A stretch of 61,904 nt of DNA from Desulfobotulus alkaliphilus (GTDB lineage Bacteria; Desulfobacterota; Desulfobacteria; Desulfobacterales; ASO4-4): assembly GCF_007830435.1 (NCBI RefSeq), contig NZ_VLLC01000021.1, forward strand, positions 1-61,904. The letters are read 5' to 3'. Each line of letters starts with the position of its first letter. Position 1 is the first letter of the stretch. The notes beneath the pieces are model-generated. The model was not told the DNA's origin. It was given only the letters and a program-made list of their open reading frames with translations, and did no database searches. Of the stretch, positions 25,808 through 33,902 are shown piece after piece. The translations under genes were made by a program, and so were the position numbers.

Positions 25808-26299
25808 CTATATTCGGCGGCTAATTATTGCACGATATTCATTGGCAATAATGAATCCGTGAAACTGAATTGCAGCAATTACGATGCTTAAAAAAAGGCA
25901 CGCTACACGGATCGAGATAGCAAATGCCCAAGCCCAATTAAACGGGTTACCACTGGTGACGGGGAAAATCAGTGCAAACCCATGGGCGATTCGTTCAACT
26001 ACCAACAATCCAACCACAGAAAACGCATTCACTAAGATTTCTTTTTTTAGCTCGGTTAGTTTCTCAATCACCTTATTATAGTTGGTTCCTTCACTATTAT
26101 TTTCATTTGCTGCGACATCCTTTATCACACTGTCAACATATGCATACAAAGCATATGACAACGTGCCGGTAATCATTGCAATAACAATAAATGCAGATAG
26201 TAGTTCTTGAAAAATAAGTACAGAAAGTCCTTCTATATAATAAGTAACGCAAAGTGCCGTACTAAAAGCAAGAATGAAAAGTAAAATAAATCTAGTCAT
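25808..26299 (-). CDS. Four-helix membrane protein of a two-gene cargo cassette
   Basis: The 163-residue protein has four predicted membrane helices (about residues 3-20, 28-52, 88-112 and 125-150) with a charged cytoplasmic loop (residues 58-85). Its start overlaps the preceding gene by eight bases, so the two products are made together. AT-rich compared with the phage backbone. No family recognised; a membrane effector paired with a sensor is a reasonable guess. Confidence 0.7.
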   Translation of the reverse strand: MTRFILLFILAFSTALCVTYYIEGLSVLIFQELLSAFIVIAMITGTLSYALYAYVDSVIKDVAANENNSEGTNYNKVIEKLTELKKEILVNAFSVVGLLVVERIAHGFALIFPVTSGNPFNWAWAFAISIRVACLFLSIVIAAIQFHGFIIANEYRAIISRRI

Positions 26300-27233
26300 T
26301 TTTATCGTCGCGAGAGAGGTTTTCAGCTACGGTCATTACCTGAGCAACCAGTCCTGCATCAATTACTTCCCTTCCCGGTGCAGGTAGCCCCGTTTCTAAT
26401 TCAAGTTGTCCTTCATGATGGACTTCATCTTGAGTCGGGACAGGTAGTTCAACTAGAACTGCGGCTTTTTCACTAGTATGTTTCTTTTTACCACCACGAG
26501 TACCTTCAGTTATCAATACCCACCTCCCTTCACCTTCAGATGCATAGTCAATATAATCAGCTATAGGCTCCTGAGGAATTACCAAATCCCCGGATTCGTT
26601 TTCAAGCGCTAACGTTATTTCGTCTTGCCCATAAAGCTTTTTTAATTCTTTTAATGCTTCACGAGCCTTTTCATTGGTACGGAGAATATTCGGTGAGATT
26701 AGCTTTATTTCTATTTTATAAATTTTCTTATGTTTCTTTACAATAGACCAGAATTCTATCGTCTTAGTTTTTAGTTCAACAAAAATTCTATGATTATATT
26801 TCTCTAATACAGGATCGCGAAGGCCGGATTGAATCGCATTTGCTATTTGTGATTCTGTACCAAATTTCCAATCCCTTTGCACAAAAATATATTGTTCGTG
26901 CATATCAAAAACTGCTACAAGCGGAACCCAGTCATCTTTTTCATGCGCCACAATATCACCGGGTATTTTTTCACCGACATGCGCGGTTCTTAACTTCGCA
27001 ACTTTTCCAACCATGTACCGCCCATCTTGGAACCGATAAAGATCCGTTGGCTCTGTTTTAGAAAATCCAACGAACGCATAACGTACATTATAGCGATCAA
27101 ACTCTCTATCACCCAAGAGCGAAACGATTACAGCGGTTCCTTTGGGGGTTGGTACTGGAACGCAAACTGTACTTCCTTGAGATTCCTCGACAAGTGAATA
27201 CCTGAGAACAAAAAAATTACCTGTATTCTTCAT
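26292..27233 (-). CDS. Soluble partner of the membrane protein, unrecognised family
   Basis: A 313-residue protein, strand-rich in the first 120 residues (RYSLVEESQGSTVCVPVPTP onward), helical in the middle (YKIEIKLISPNILRTNEKAR), and with a disordered acidic tail. No catalytic motif is obvious. Low GC and its own transcript opposite to the late genes mark it as cargo. The layout of one 310-residue soluble protein and one four-helix membrane protein recalls two-gene antiphage systems such as Kiwa, but gene order is reversed and I see no sequence match. Confidence 0.65.
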   Translation of the reverse strand: MKNTGNFFVLRYSLVEESQGSTVCVPVPTPKGTAVIVSLLGDREFDRYNVRYAFVGFSKTEPTDLYRFQDGRYMVGKVAKLRTAHVGEKIPGDIVAHEKDDWVPLVAVFDMHEQYIFVQRDWKFGTESQIANAIQSGLRDPVLEKYNHRIFVELKTKTIEFWSIVKKHKKIYKIEIKLISPNILRTNEKAREALKELKKLYGQDEITLALENESGDLVIPQEPIADYIDYASEGEGRWVLITEGTRGGKKKHTSEKAAVLVELPVPTQDEVHHEGQLELETGLPAPGREVIDAGLVAQVMTVAENLSRDDKND

Positions 27234-27403
27234 TCTTTCACCATAAAATAAGAGCCCCTCCTCTTTTAGTCCGTTTTTACATTGCTAAAGGTACTTTTTT
27301 GTAATCAATTTCATTGAATCAATCATCTCATTCTCTGATTCACGAAATAATTCTAGTGCATCAATTCCAGTCTCATCTATCTTTTTTAAAGCCAGTTCGT
27401 AGT

Positions 27404-27535
27404 AAAAGGGGTCAGACCCCTTTTAGCTGTTATCTTAACTCCTTCGCTGTCTGCCCTTGTAGAGTTAAAAGGGGACAGACCCTTTTTAATGATGGAGCGT
27501 GCGGCTTTTGGATTAAAAGGGGTCTGACCCCTTTT
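27404..27535. repeat. Three AAAGGGGTC-type palindromes between cargo genes
   Basis: Copies at 27404-27424 and 27515-27535 are perfect; one at 27466-27488 is imperfect. They occupy the gap 27234-27608 between the two-gene cassette and the PIN-like gene; nothing else is recognisable there. Confidence 0.85.
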
Positions 27536-27608
27536 GTCATTTATCTAATGCAAAAAATAAGATCTCACCCCTTTTCCCAAAAAAAGCAGGTCTCCCACTT
27601 TTTGTCGC

Positions 27609-28619
27609 CTAGCCGATCAACTCGTCTAGAGAGAGGACTTCTGTTGGGTAACCGAATTTTTTATATATTATTTTAGCTCTTTCTCTTAACCTCTTGTCTT
27701 CTGTAATAAAATATTTTGAGTTAGAAGCGTATAAAATGTGTTCCCAGTCATAAGTTCCACTAATTACAGCACCTACTTCTTTATCACTTTTAAATCGCAA
27801 ACAATCTAGTGTCATAAAGAAAGCGTAAAATGCTACACGCAATGTTATATAGTTGTTTTTTTGGACGTTATCAAGCAATAGGGATTTTCCGTTATTAAAT
27901 CCATACAATTTCATAAAAATGTTATTAAATTCTTCATCACTTATCTCTTCAATCTTAATACCTTCTTTATATTTTTCAAAAAAAACAAATCTGTCACCGA
28001 AATCCACCAAGCGCATTTGCTCTTCTAACGCTGTCAATTTTTTATATGCAAGTACCTGAGGAATACACTTAGCTGGATCTATCTTGCCATATCCAAAACG
28101 TGGATACGAATCATTAATTACAGTTAAGATCTGGTTGTTTGTGATCTCACTAATGACTTCAAAATATTCACTTTGAATACTTGCACTATTGCATTTAATT
28201 ATTTCATCTATATGCACAAGACTATAAACAATTTTTGAGTTAAAATGTCTTTTTATGTCGCTATAAATTTTGGAGCTTCTTCTGCATTGATCAAAAATAT
28301 TTTGATCAAAATAACAAGTATCTATTAAACTAATTTCATTTATCCGAAACCCTGATGGAGGTTTATGTGCCTTTATAAGTTCTTCAGCAATAGATTTTTT
28401 TCTTTTATCTTGGACATACATAGCAAATTGATGTCTCGGCGTATTTAATAGTTGGAAAAAAAAATCACAATCACTACAGTCGCCAGCTCTATTTTCATCC
28501 AACAAATCAACTATAACACGTCTTAATTCATGACTAAAATCCTTACCATTTAGTCTTACAGATTCCAACAATTCACATACTGCAACTTCATATTTACATC
28601 TTTCACAAGCCATTTCCAT
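27609..28619 (-). CDS. PIN-like protein with N-terminal cysteine clusters
   Basis: The 336-residue protein starts MEMACERCKYEVAVCELLES and has a second pair in GDCSDCDFFF, a possible zinc site. From residue 95 it shows a PIN-like order of acidic residues: ISLIDTCYFDQNIF, then VHIDEI, then TYDWEHILYASNSKYFITED. PIN nucleases cut RNA, so this may be a single-gene toxin or defence nuclease. AT-rich cargo on the minus strand. The assignment rests on motif order only. Confidence 0.6.
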   Translation of the reverse strand: MEMACERCKYEVAVCELLESVRLNGKDFSHELRRVIVDLLDENRAGDCSDCDFFFQLLNTPRHQFAMYVQDKRKKSIAEELIKAHKPPSGFRINEISLIDTCYFDQNIFDQCRRSSKIYSDIKRHFNSKIVYSLVHIDEIIKCNSASIQSEYFEVISEITNNQILTVINDSYPRFGYGKIDPAKCIPQVLAYKKLTALEEQMRLVDFGDRFVFFEKYKEGIKIEEISDEEFNNIFMKLYGFNNGKSLLLDNVQKNNYITLRVAFYAFFMTLDCLRFKSDKEVGAVISGTYDWEHILYASNSKYFITEDKRLRERAKIIYKKFGYPTEVLSLDELIG

Positions 28620-28824
28620 TTCATAATTCCTTTAAAAAATATCAAAAAAGTATTGTTTTATTGGATGGATATAGTCTTCCATAGTCTCCAAGCTACATAA
28701 TGCATCCGCTCGACGCACCCTCTAAAAAACGATCCTTTCCCATACCCCACCCATCCGCCTCTGACAAGCCCCAGCGTCCGTTTTCCGTAATTTTCTCCCA
28801 TTTCCCCCGATCCGCTACAGTGTC

Positions 28825-28853
28825 TTGACATTCCATTCCGGTCTGGGTACAGT
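28825..28853 (+). promoter_or_regulatory. Promoter of the first C4-like RNA
   Basis: TTGACA, 17 bp, TACAGT. The same promoter with an identical spacer (TTCCATTCCGGTCTGGG) occurs at 44413-44441. It lies about 250 bp before an antirepressor gene, and the predicted start is near 28860. Confidence 0.8.
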
Positions 28854-28859
28854 TTTCAT

Positions 28860-28949
28860 GCTGCGGCAAAAAACCGCAGTCGGGATTAGCCTCCCGATCA
28901 GCACAGAGCCTAGCGCCCCCACCATAATGAATACGCAGGCGCATTTTTT
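28860..28949 (+). ncRNA. C4-like antisense RNA, copy 1
   Basis: Starts with hairpin CTGCGG/CCGCAG (28861-28879), then TCGGGA-TTAGCC-TCCCGA (28880-28897), then the single-stranded GCACAGAG (28901-28908), and ends with GCGCC/GGCGC plus six T. Two segments match the downstream leader: GGGATTAGCC (28882-28891) to GGCTAACCC (29022-29030), and GCACAGAG to CTCTGTGC (29007-29014). This two-segment complement to the leader of an antirepressor is the arrangement of C4 RNA in phages P1 and P7. Confidence 0.75.
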
Positions 28950-29105
28950 GCGCCCTCGCTCACCCTTATGGCGGAGCTGTGCGGGGCTTCTTCGGAAGCG
29001 CCGGTTCTCTGTGCCCGGTAAGGCTAACCCGCCCAGCTCTGCCACCCACTGATTAGCCTCAGTTGTGGCGGAATCCTTCACCTACTCAAAGCACAGAGGA
29101 TCGCC
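28950..29105 (+). promoter_or_regulatory. Structured leader and antisense target of the first antirepressor
   Basis: Contains the C4 target segments at 29007-29030, a UUCG-capped hairpin (GCTTC-TTCG-GAAGC, 28986-28999), and a longer pairing of GGCGGAGCTG with CAGCTCTGCC around it. CTGATTAGCCTCAG at 29049-29062 can compete for the same target. The whole leader is about 75 percent identical to 44535-44690. No gene in this stretch has a ribosome-binding site. Confidence 0.7.
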
Positions 29106-29717
29106 ATGAAAAACAATCTGCCCACCATCGACTTTACCTTTCAGAACAACACCGTAAGAACCATCGAAAAAGAAGACGGAAGTTTCTGGTTCATTGCAAA
29201 AGACGTTTGCGATGCCCTGGAGATTACGTGGAGCGGCAACAAGATTCTTGCCAGTATTCCGGAAAACTGGAGGGGGGTCGTAAAACTCACGACCCCCCTC
29301 CAGAATCAGCACGGCGTGTACGGCGAACAGGATCAGGAGTTCGTCACCATCAACGAACCCGCCCTGTACAAGCTGGCCTTCCGATCCAACAAACCCGCCG
29401 CCGAAGATTTCACCAACTGGGTGGCCTCGGAAGTGCTTCCCGCCATCCGCAGAACAGGCCGCTTCTCCGGAACGGGTCCGGCCCTTGCCACGGAAGCCCC
29501 GGACAGGGAAGACCAGATCCGCCTTGCCCGGAAGCTCGTGGGGCAGGTGAACGCCATCCTCCGGGATATGCCCGCCCTCAGCCGCCTGTATCAGGATCTG
29601 GGCGTTTCCGTGAACGATGTCCTCCGCACCCTCTGCGTCCTCAGCCCGGACATCCACCACGAAGCCTATCTTCAGTCCCTCCGGGATCATGATGCCGCAG
29701 CACGGCCCCGGAACTGA
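29106..29717 (+). CDS. BRO-N family antirepressor, copy 1
   Basis: The 203-residue protein has an N-terminal BRO domain: TIDFTFQNNTVRTIEKEDGS, WFIAKDVCDALEI, then ALYKLAFRSNKPAAEDFTNW and VLPAIRRTGRF. BRO domains bind DNA, and phage members act as antirepressors that inactivate a CI-like protein. The C-terminal helical part resembles the paralogue at 44691-45278. AGAGGA lies before the ATG. Expression should be held off by the C4-like RNA upstream. Confidence 0.85.
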   Translation: MKNNLPTIDFTFQNNTVRTIEKEDGSFWFIAKDVCDALEITWSGNKILASIPENWRGVVKLTTPLQNQHGVYGEQDQEFVTINEPALYKLAFRSNKPAAEDFTNWVASEVLPAIRRTGRFSGTGPALATEAPDREDQIRLARKLVGQVNAILRDMPALSRLYQDLGVSVNDVLRTLCVLSPDIHHEAYLQSLRDHDAAARPRN

Positions 29718-29727
29718 TCCATAAACA

Positions 29728-29766
29728 AAGCCCCTGCATCCTTTTTCGGTGCGGGGGTTTTTGTTT
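29728..29766 (+). terminator. Conserved cassette terminator, copy 1
   Basis: AAGCCCCTGCA and TGCGGGGGTTT flank a CCTTTTTCGG loop and end in a T-run. Nearly the same terminator follows three other cargo genes (30752, 32160, 45301), each preceded by CTGATCCATAAA in three of the four. Confidence 0.9.
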
Positions 29767-29787
29767 TATCCAGCCAAGGCCCCAACC

Positions 29788-29902
29788 CCCGTCAAGCAAA
29801 ATCAAGCCCCATTCAGCCAAAAAGAACACCCATCCACGCACATCTAAGCACCATCTAAAAAAGCCCCCCCATTCCGGCCCTATAATCTCCGCAGAAATGA
29901 TC
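29788..29902 (+). promoter_or_regulatory. Repeated late-promoter element P1
   Basis: GTCAAG at 29791, AAAGAACACCCATCCACG at 29821 and TATAAT at 29881 keep the exact 90- and 60-bp spacings seen in three other elements. No -35 hexamer is present. It precedes the second BRO gene by about 45 bp. Confidence 0.85.
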
Positions 29903-29945
29903 ACCTGAAAGGGGTGACCCCTTTTATGAAAAAAAGGAGCGGAAC

Positions 29946-30725
29946 ATGGATACAGCGGTACAGGTTTTTGAAAATCGGGAGTTTGGGCAGGTTCGCATTG
30001 TTGAAGGACGGAACGGCGAGCCGTGGTTTGTGGCAACTGACATTGCAAGGGCGTTGGGTTATGAAAAGCCAAACAACGCAATAAACAGCCATTGTAAAAA
30101 AGTCAATAAAATCAATTACCCTGAAACAGGGCACCCAATAAATATTATCCCAGAGGCTGATCTTTACAGGCTCATAATGAGATCAAACCTTGAATCGGCT
30201 GAAAATTTTCAGGATTGGGTGGTTGAAGAAGTCCTCCCCTCCATCCGGCGCACCGGGGCATATCAGATCCCCCGCAACGACCACCCCCTCAAAATCCTGA
30301 TCCAGAAGGATTTTTGGGCAGCGGAATGTGTTGCCGACATGCTCCGGGTTTCCGATGACTCCCGGCTGGCCCTTTGTTATGCCATCTATGACCGCCATGG
30401 TCTGGATAAATCTGTACTGCCCCAGTACACGGAAGCACCCCGCCAGCGCATGTCCGCATCGGCCCTTTTAAAAAAACACAACGTGGACATGAGCACCATC
30501 AGATTTAATCAGCTCATGGTGAACAATGGGATGCTGGAGGAGCGGGAGCGCACCGGAGCCAGTGGGTCGGTCAGAAAATTCAAGAACCTCACGGATCTGG
30601 GTTTGGCTTTCGGTGAGAATATGGTTTCCCCGCAAAACCCCAGAGAAACCCAGCCCATGTATTATGAGGATGCCTTTGAGGATCTTCTCATGACCCTGAC
30701 CATGGGGAAGTCTCAGGAGCCGTGA
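29946..30725 (+). CDS. BRO-N protein with a different C-terminal domain
   Basis: The 259-residue protein has a BRO-N domain (FGQVRIVEGRNGEPWFVATD through ADLYRLIMRSNLESAENFQD and EVLPSIRRTGAY). A C-terminal antirepressor-type domain follows (SASALLKKHNVDMSTIRFNQ to the acidic end). The two parts are separated by LCYAIYDRHGLDKSVLPQYT. It is likely a phage antirepressor or DNA-binding regulator, here driven by the repeated late promoter rather than a C4 leader. GGAGCGGAAC precedes the ATG. Confidence 0.85.
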   Translation: MDTAVQVFENREFGQVRIVEGRNGEPWFVATDIARALGYEKPNNAINSHCKKVNKINYPETGHPINIIPEADLYRLIMRSNLESAENFQDWVVEEVLPSIRRTGAYQIPRNDHPLKILIQKDFWAAECVADMLRVSDDSRLALCYAIYDRHGLDKSVLPQYTEAPRQRMSASALLKKHNVDMSTIRFNQLMVNNGMLEERERTGASGSVRKFKNLTDLGLAFGENMVSPQNPRETQPMYYEDAFEDLLMTLTMGKSQEP

Positions 30726-30751
30726 AGGGTGCTCCGGAACTGATCCATAAA

Positions 30752-30790
30752 AAAGCCCCTGCATCCTTTTCGGTGCGGGGGCTTTTTCTT
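30752..30790 (+). terminator. Conserved cassette terminator, copy 2
   Basis: Same stem as at 29728 (AAGCCCCTGCA with TGCGGGGGCTT), followed by TTTTCTT. It closes the second BRO gene. Confidence 0.9.
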
Positions 30791-30813
30791 GTCCGGGGGC
30801 CGGGCAGAAAATT

Positions 30814-30917
30814 TTGTTGCTCATATTCTTTAAAAAATGAGAGACAAGCTTCTTTGTTTTGCATAGATTAGAAACAAAGGGCCTTGTTTCTCATATTCTC
30901 GCAAATCTGAGCAACAA
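30814..30917. promoter_or_regulatory. Nested inverted repeats upstream of the Fic gene
   Basis: TTGTTGCTCA at 30814 pairs with TGAGCAACAA at 30908, and ATGAGAGACAAG at 30837 pairs with CTTGTTTCTCAT at 30883 with one mismatch. Both arms share CTCATATTCT. The layout suggests an operator bound by a dimer, perhaps the winged-helix C-terminus of Fic. Confidence 0.6.
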
Positions 30918-30990
30918 ACGTCCTTGTGCGGAAGGGATGGGAAGCAAAGGCCTGTCCGTCATTTTCAAAAAATCCCCTGAGGAGCAGACG

Positions 30991-32112
30991 ATGTCCCTGA
31001 ATCTGGATCAGGCGGTTCATTATCATTACGATGCCTTTCCACCGGAGCGTCTTGATACGGGACGCTTTCTGGAAGAGCTTCTGGATGCCACCGCCGCCAT
31101 GGCCCGTTATGATCAGATGCTGAAGACCATGCACAACAGCGAAATTCTTCTTGCTCCCCTGAGGAGTCAGGAAGCGGTGCTTTCTTCCCGCATCGAAGGC
31201 ACCATCAGCACCATGGATGAAGTGCTTATGTATGAGGCGGAGTCCGACGGCTCGGACAGAAACACTTCTGAAACCCGATCCGATGTCATTGAAACCGCCC
31301 TGTATCAGCGGGCTTTACGCGGGGCGCAGCAGGCCATGGAAGACGGGTATCCCCTGTCCCAGTCGCTCATCCGGGGAGTTCACCAGACCCTGCTTTCCTT
31401 TGGAAGGGGAGCGGCCAAATCTCCCGGAGAGTTTAAGAAAGAGCAGAACTATCTGGCTGACAAGATGAGCCGTAACATCCTCTTTGTTCCCATCAGCCCG
31501 GAACGCCTGCCGGAGGGCATGGACAGGCTCTTTGCCTATATCGGAGAAAGCAGGCATCCCTCCCTCATCAGAACCGCTTTGGCCCATGTGGAGTTTGAGG
31601 CCCTGCACCCCTTCAAGGATGGTAACGGGCGGATCGGCAGGATGCTCATTACCCTGATGCTCTGGTCTTCAGGGATCATATCCGCACCGCATTTTTACAT
31701 CAGCGGCTATTTTGAGGAAAACCGGGATACCTACATTGACGCCATGCGCCGGGTTTCAGAAAAGGGAGACTGGGAGGACTGGTGTCGGTTTTTCATGAAG
31801 GCGCTGGCGGTGCAGGCGGGAAGAAATCTCGATACTGCAGATCAGATCCGCTCCCTTTACGATGAAATGAAACGGGTTTTTGCGGAAGTGCTTTCGTCAA
31901 AGTGGTCCATCGAGGCGCTGGATTTTGTTTTCACCTTCCCGGTTTTCACGGTCAGCAGATTCAAAGAAAAAAGCGGTGTTCCCGCTGCAAGCTCCGCCCG
32001 GTTCACCACCTTGCTGCTGGAAAAGGATCTGATCCGTAAAGTGAAGGAGGCAAGCGGAAGAAAACCTGCGGTTTATGCCTTTGAACCTCTGATGCGGCTG
32101 GTGAGGGTGTAG
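30991..32112 (+). CDS. Fic family protein, class II
   Basis: The 373-residue protein has the catalytic motif HPFKDGNGRIGR intact (near residue 205) and an N-terminal inhibitory motif SSRIEGT (about residue 70), which marks class II Fic enzymes that silence themselves. Fic enzymes transfer AMP to target proteins. A C-terminal winged helix (FTVSRFKEKSGVPAASSARF) is present. The ATG at 30991 follows GAGGAG; upstream frame has none. Its own terminator and operator mark it as an autonomous cargo unit. Confidence 0.92.
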   Translation: MSLNLDQAVHYHYDAFPPERLDTGRFLEELLDATAAMARYDQMLKTMHNSEILLAPLRSQEAVLSSRIEGTISTMDEVLMYEAESDGSDRNTSETRSDVIETALYQRALRGAQQAMEDGYPLSQSLIRGVHQTLLSFGRGAAKSPGEFKKEQNYLADKMSRNILFVPISPERLPEGMDRLFAYIGESRHPSLIRTALAHVEFEALHPFKDGNGRIGRMLITLMLWSSGIISAPHFYISGYFEENRDTYIDAMRRVSEKGDWEDWCRFFMKALAVQAGRNLDTADQIRSLYDEMKRVFAEVLSSKWSIEALDFVFTFPVFTVSRFKEKSGVPAASSARFTTLLLEKDLIRKVKEASGRKPAVYAFEPLMRLVRV

Positions 32113-32159
32113 AAAGGGGTTTTTCTGATGCCCGGAAGCCCGGCCCTGATCCATAAACA

Positions 32160-32194
32160 AAGCCCCTGCATCCTTATCGGTGCGGGGGCTTTTG
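32160..32194 (+). terminator. Conserved cassette terminator, copy 3
   Basis: AAGCCCCTGCA and TGCGGGGGCTTTT follow CTGATCCATAAA as in copies 1 and 2. It ends the Fic transcript. Confidence 0.88.
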
Positions 32195-32306
32195 TGCATC
32201 TGGGGGTCAGCAACGCCCTGGGGCAGGCAGTGTTCTCATTTTTCCACATCAAATGATGTAGGAAAACAGGAACTGGAGGAAGGGGGGCAGGCCCTTTTCT
32301 CAGTCT

Positions 32307-32753
32307 TTATTTGTTTCTGTCCATATAGCTTCTGATGCCAAAGCCGCTGCCAAGGCCGCCAAGGAACACGGCAAAAAGTTTAATGACCTCCCGGTACAGT
32401 TCCTTGTCTGAGCCGACCAGAAAAACGGTGGCGAATATGAACAGAACGGCAAAAACAAGAACGTATATCAGGGTGTATTTTCTGTTTTCTGCGGCATCCC
32501 TGAAAGACCTTTCATCATCTTTTTCGGCAAGTTCGAGAATTCTTGTGATGTGGGTTTCATTGATCTTATCCACAAGAGGATGGGGAGCCGGTCCCAACCT
32601 GTGCATGGACATCCCGATTTCCAGAACCTTCCTTGCTTCCGGGGGAAGCCCTTTAAGCATCTCCGGCTCCACAAAGCCCACATCATTTTTTTCAGAATAC
32701 CCTTTGCCTTCTTCTGGGGCGGTATCCTTTGTGTTTGTTTCCGTATCCGTCAT
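32307..32753 (-). CDS. Two-helix membrane protein of an operon pair
   Basis: A 148-residue protein with an acidic N-terminus, a helical segment (DKINETHITRILELAEKDDE) and two membrane helices near residues 94-114 and 122-140. The layout recalls DUF2335 membrane proteins, but I cannot confirm the family. Its start overlaps the upstream gene as ATGA. Oriented against the phage late genes, hence cargo. Confidence 0.6.
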   Translation of the reverse strand: MTDTETNTKDTAPEEGKGYSEKNDVGFVEPEMLKGLPPEARKVLEIGMSMHRLGPAPHPLVDKINETHITRILELAEKDDERSFRDAAENRKYTLIYVLVFAVLFIFATVFLVGSDKELYREVIKLFAVFLGGLGSGFGIRSYMDRNK

Positions 32754-33034
32754 TGCAGCAACTCCCGAAGGCGGCCTGAGCTGATTTTACTGACCAGTAC
32801 CTTTTCAATGCGTTCCGATATTTCTGCACCAGAGTAGGATGCAGCGGCCTGCCGGACAAGGGCATCAAAGGCCTGATCATCCATATGCCCTTCATTGCGG
32901 AGACGTACCATATACCGGATGAGATTCTGAAAAGCGGTACGCCGGGCCTGTGCAAGGGTGTCGCTTCTGTCTTCATGGAAAGCCATGGGAACAAAAGGAT
33001 GCTTCCCTGACTGTCCGTATGTGTTCAAATACAT
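32750..33034 (-). CDS. Small protein paired with the membrane protein
   Basis: The 94-residue product from the ATG at 33034 (GGAGG nearby) begins MYLNTYGQSGKHPFVPMAFH and is helical and charged afterwards. It is translationally coupled to the next gene. No family recognised. Possibly the regulatory half of a two-gene cargo unit. Confidence 0.6.
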   Translation of the reverse strand: MYLNTYGQSGKHPFVPMAFHEDRSDTLAQARRTAFQNLIRYMVRLRNEGHMDDQAFDALVRQAAASYSGAEISERIEKVLVSKISSGRLRELLQ

Positions 33035-33282
33035 ATGCCCTCCGGAACACGGATGGTTTATTGCAAGTAAAAAAATCTGCTGGCAGCAGTATAGCATGAC
33101 GGGCGGCAGGGGCAATGCCTGTTATAAGGACAAAAGGGGTATTTGCAGAATTTTCGGACAAAAAAAAGACCCGCTCGATTTGTGCATTGGCCCCCTTACA
33201 AAGTAAGAGCAGCGGCCAAGAGGCATGGCGAGTATGTTAGATACATCTTACCAACGCCAGAGTACCGACGTCAAAAGGAAAA

Positions 33283-33347
33283 TGCATAAAAGGGGTCTCA
33301 TAAAAGGGGTCTGCCCCCTTTTCCCTGTAACCCCTTTTCCCTGCTTT
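33283..33347. repeat. Cluster of AAAGGGGTC palindrome halves
   Basis: Three imperfect copies follow each other between the two minus-strand cargo units. The rest of 33035-33352 has no gene I can support. Confidence 0.75.
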
Positions 33348-33352
33348 TCCTC

Positions 33353-33643
33353 TTAATCCTTGAATCTTGACACAGCTGATTTCACAGCATTCCCAAGGGA
33401 ATCCCATGAACTGTCAATGCCTGCTTTCAGGTCTTCCCATGCATCGCCACTGGCACTCTTCAGTTCGGCAAGTTTATTGCTGGCCGATTCACGCTGAGAC
33501 CGTAATTCCTCAATTTGTTTGTGATATTCAAGTTGTGCGTCGGCTTTTTTAATGTCGGCCTTTGCTTTGAGCTTGTCGATCCTTATACCCCATTCATCTA
33601 ATTGTGCCTGTAATTTCTGCTCATATTCTTTTTTCATGCTCAT
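33353..33643 (-). CDS. Coiled-coil stress-type protein
   Basis: The 96-residue protein is nearly all helical: YEQKLQAQLDEWGIRIDKLK, then YHKQIEELRSQRESASNKLA, ending DAWEDLKAGIDSSWDSLGNA. This matches a widespread family of small coiled-coil proteins linked with sll1863-type stress proteins in cyanobacteria. The precise role is unknown. AGGAG precedes the ATG. Minus strand, cargo. Confidence 0.7.
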   Translation of the reverse strand: MSMKKEYEQKLQAQLDEWGIRIDKLKAKADIKKADAQLEYHKQIEELRSQRESASNKLAELKSASGDAWEDLKAGIDSSWDSLGNAVKSAVSRFKD

Positions 33644-33734
33644 GATTTTTCTCCTGCTCGATGTAAAAAAGGGGGGATACCATTTCCTGTTCCCTCATCT
33701 GCCTCGCTAAAAATTGCATTCCGGAATCATACCA

Positions 33735-33852
33735 CCCCATGTCAAGTAAATATATATGCTGAATAACAAAAAAGAACATCCATCCACGCTCATCTAAGCA
33801 CCATTTAAAAAAAGCCCCCCATTCCGGCCCTATAATCTCCGCAGAAATGATC
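33735..33852 (+). promoter_or_regulatory. Repeated late-promoter element P2
   Basis: GTCAAG at 33741, AAAGAACATCCATCCACG at 33771 and TATAAT at 33831 keep the 90- and 60-bp spacing. The last 45 bp are almost identical to element P1. It drives the head genes from the protease onward. Confidence 0.88.
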
Positions 33853-33902
33853 GTTTTTTCTGCGGGGACTTTTCCCCGCCTTACCCCCAAGGCGAGGCCG
33901 CC

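Noticed and set aside
25808-27233. Kiwa defence system
   Set aside because: Only the size and topology fit; gene order is reversed and no sequence motif of KwaA or KwaB was recognised.
28825-29052. A 75-residue frame across the C4-like RNA and leader
   Set aside because: It is not conserved in the second copy, while the RNA pairings are.
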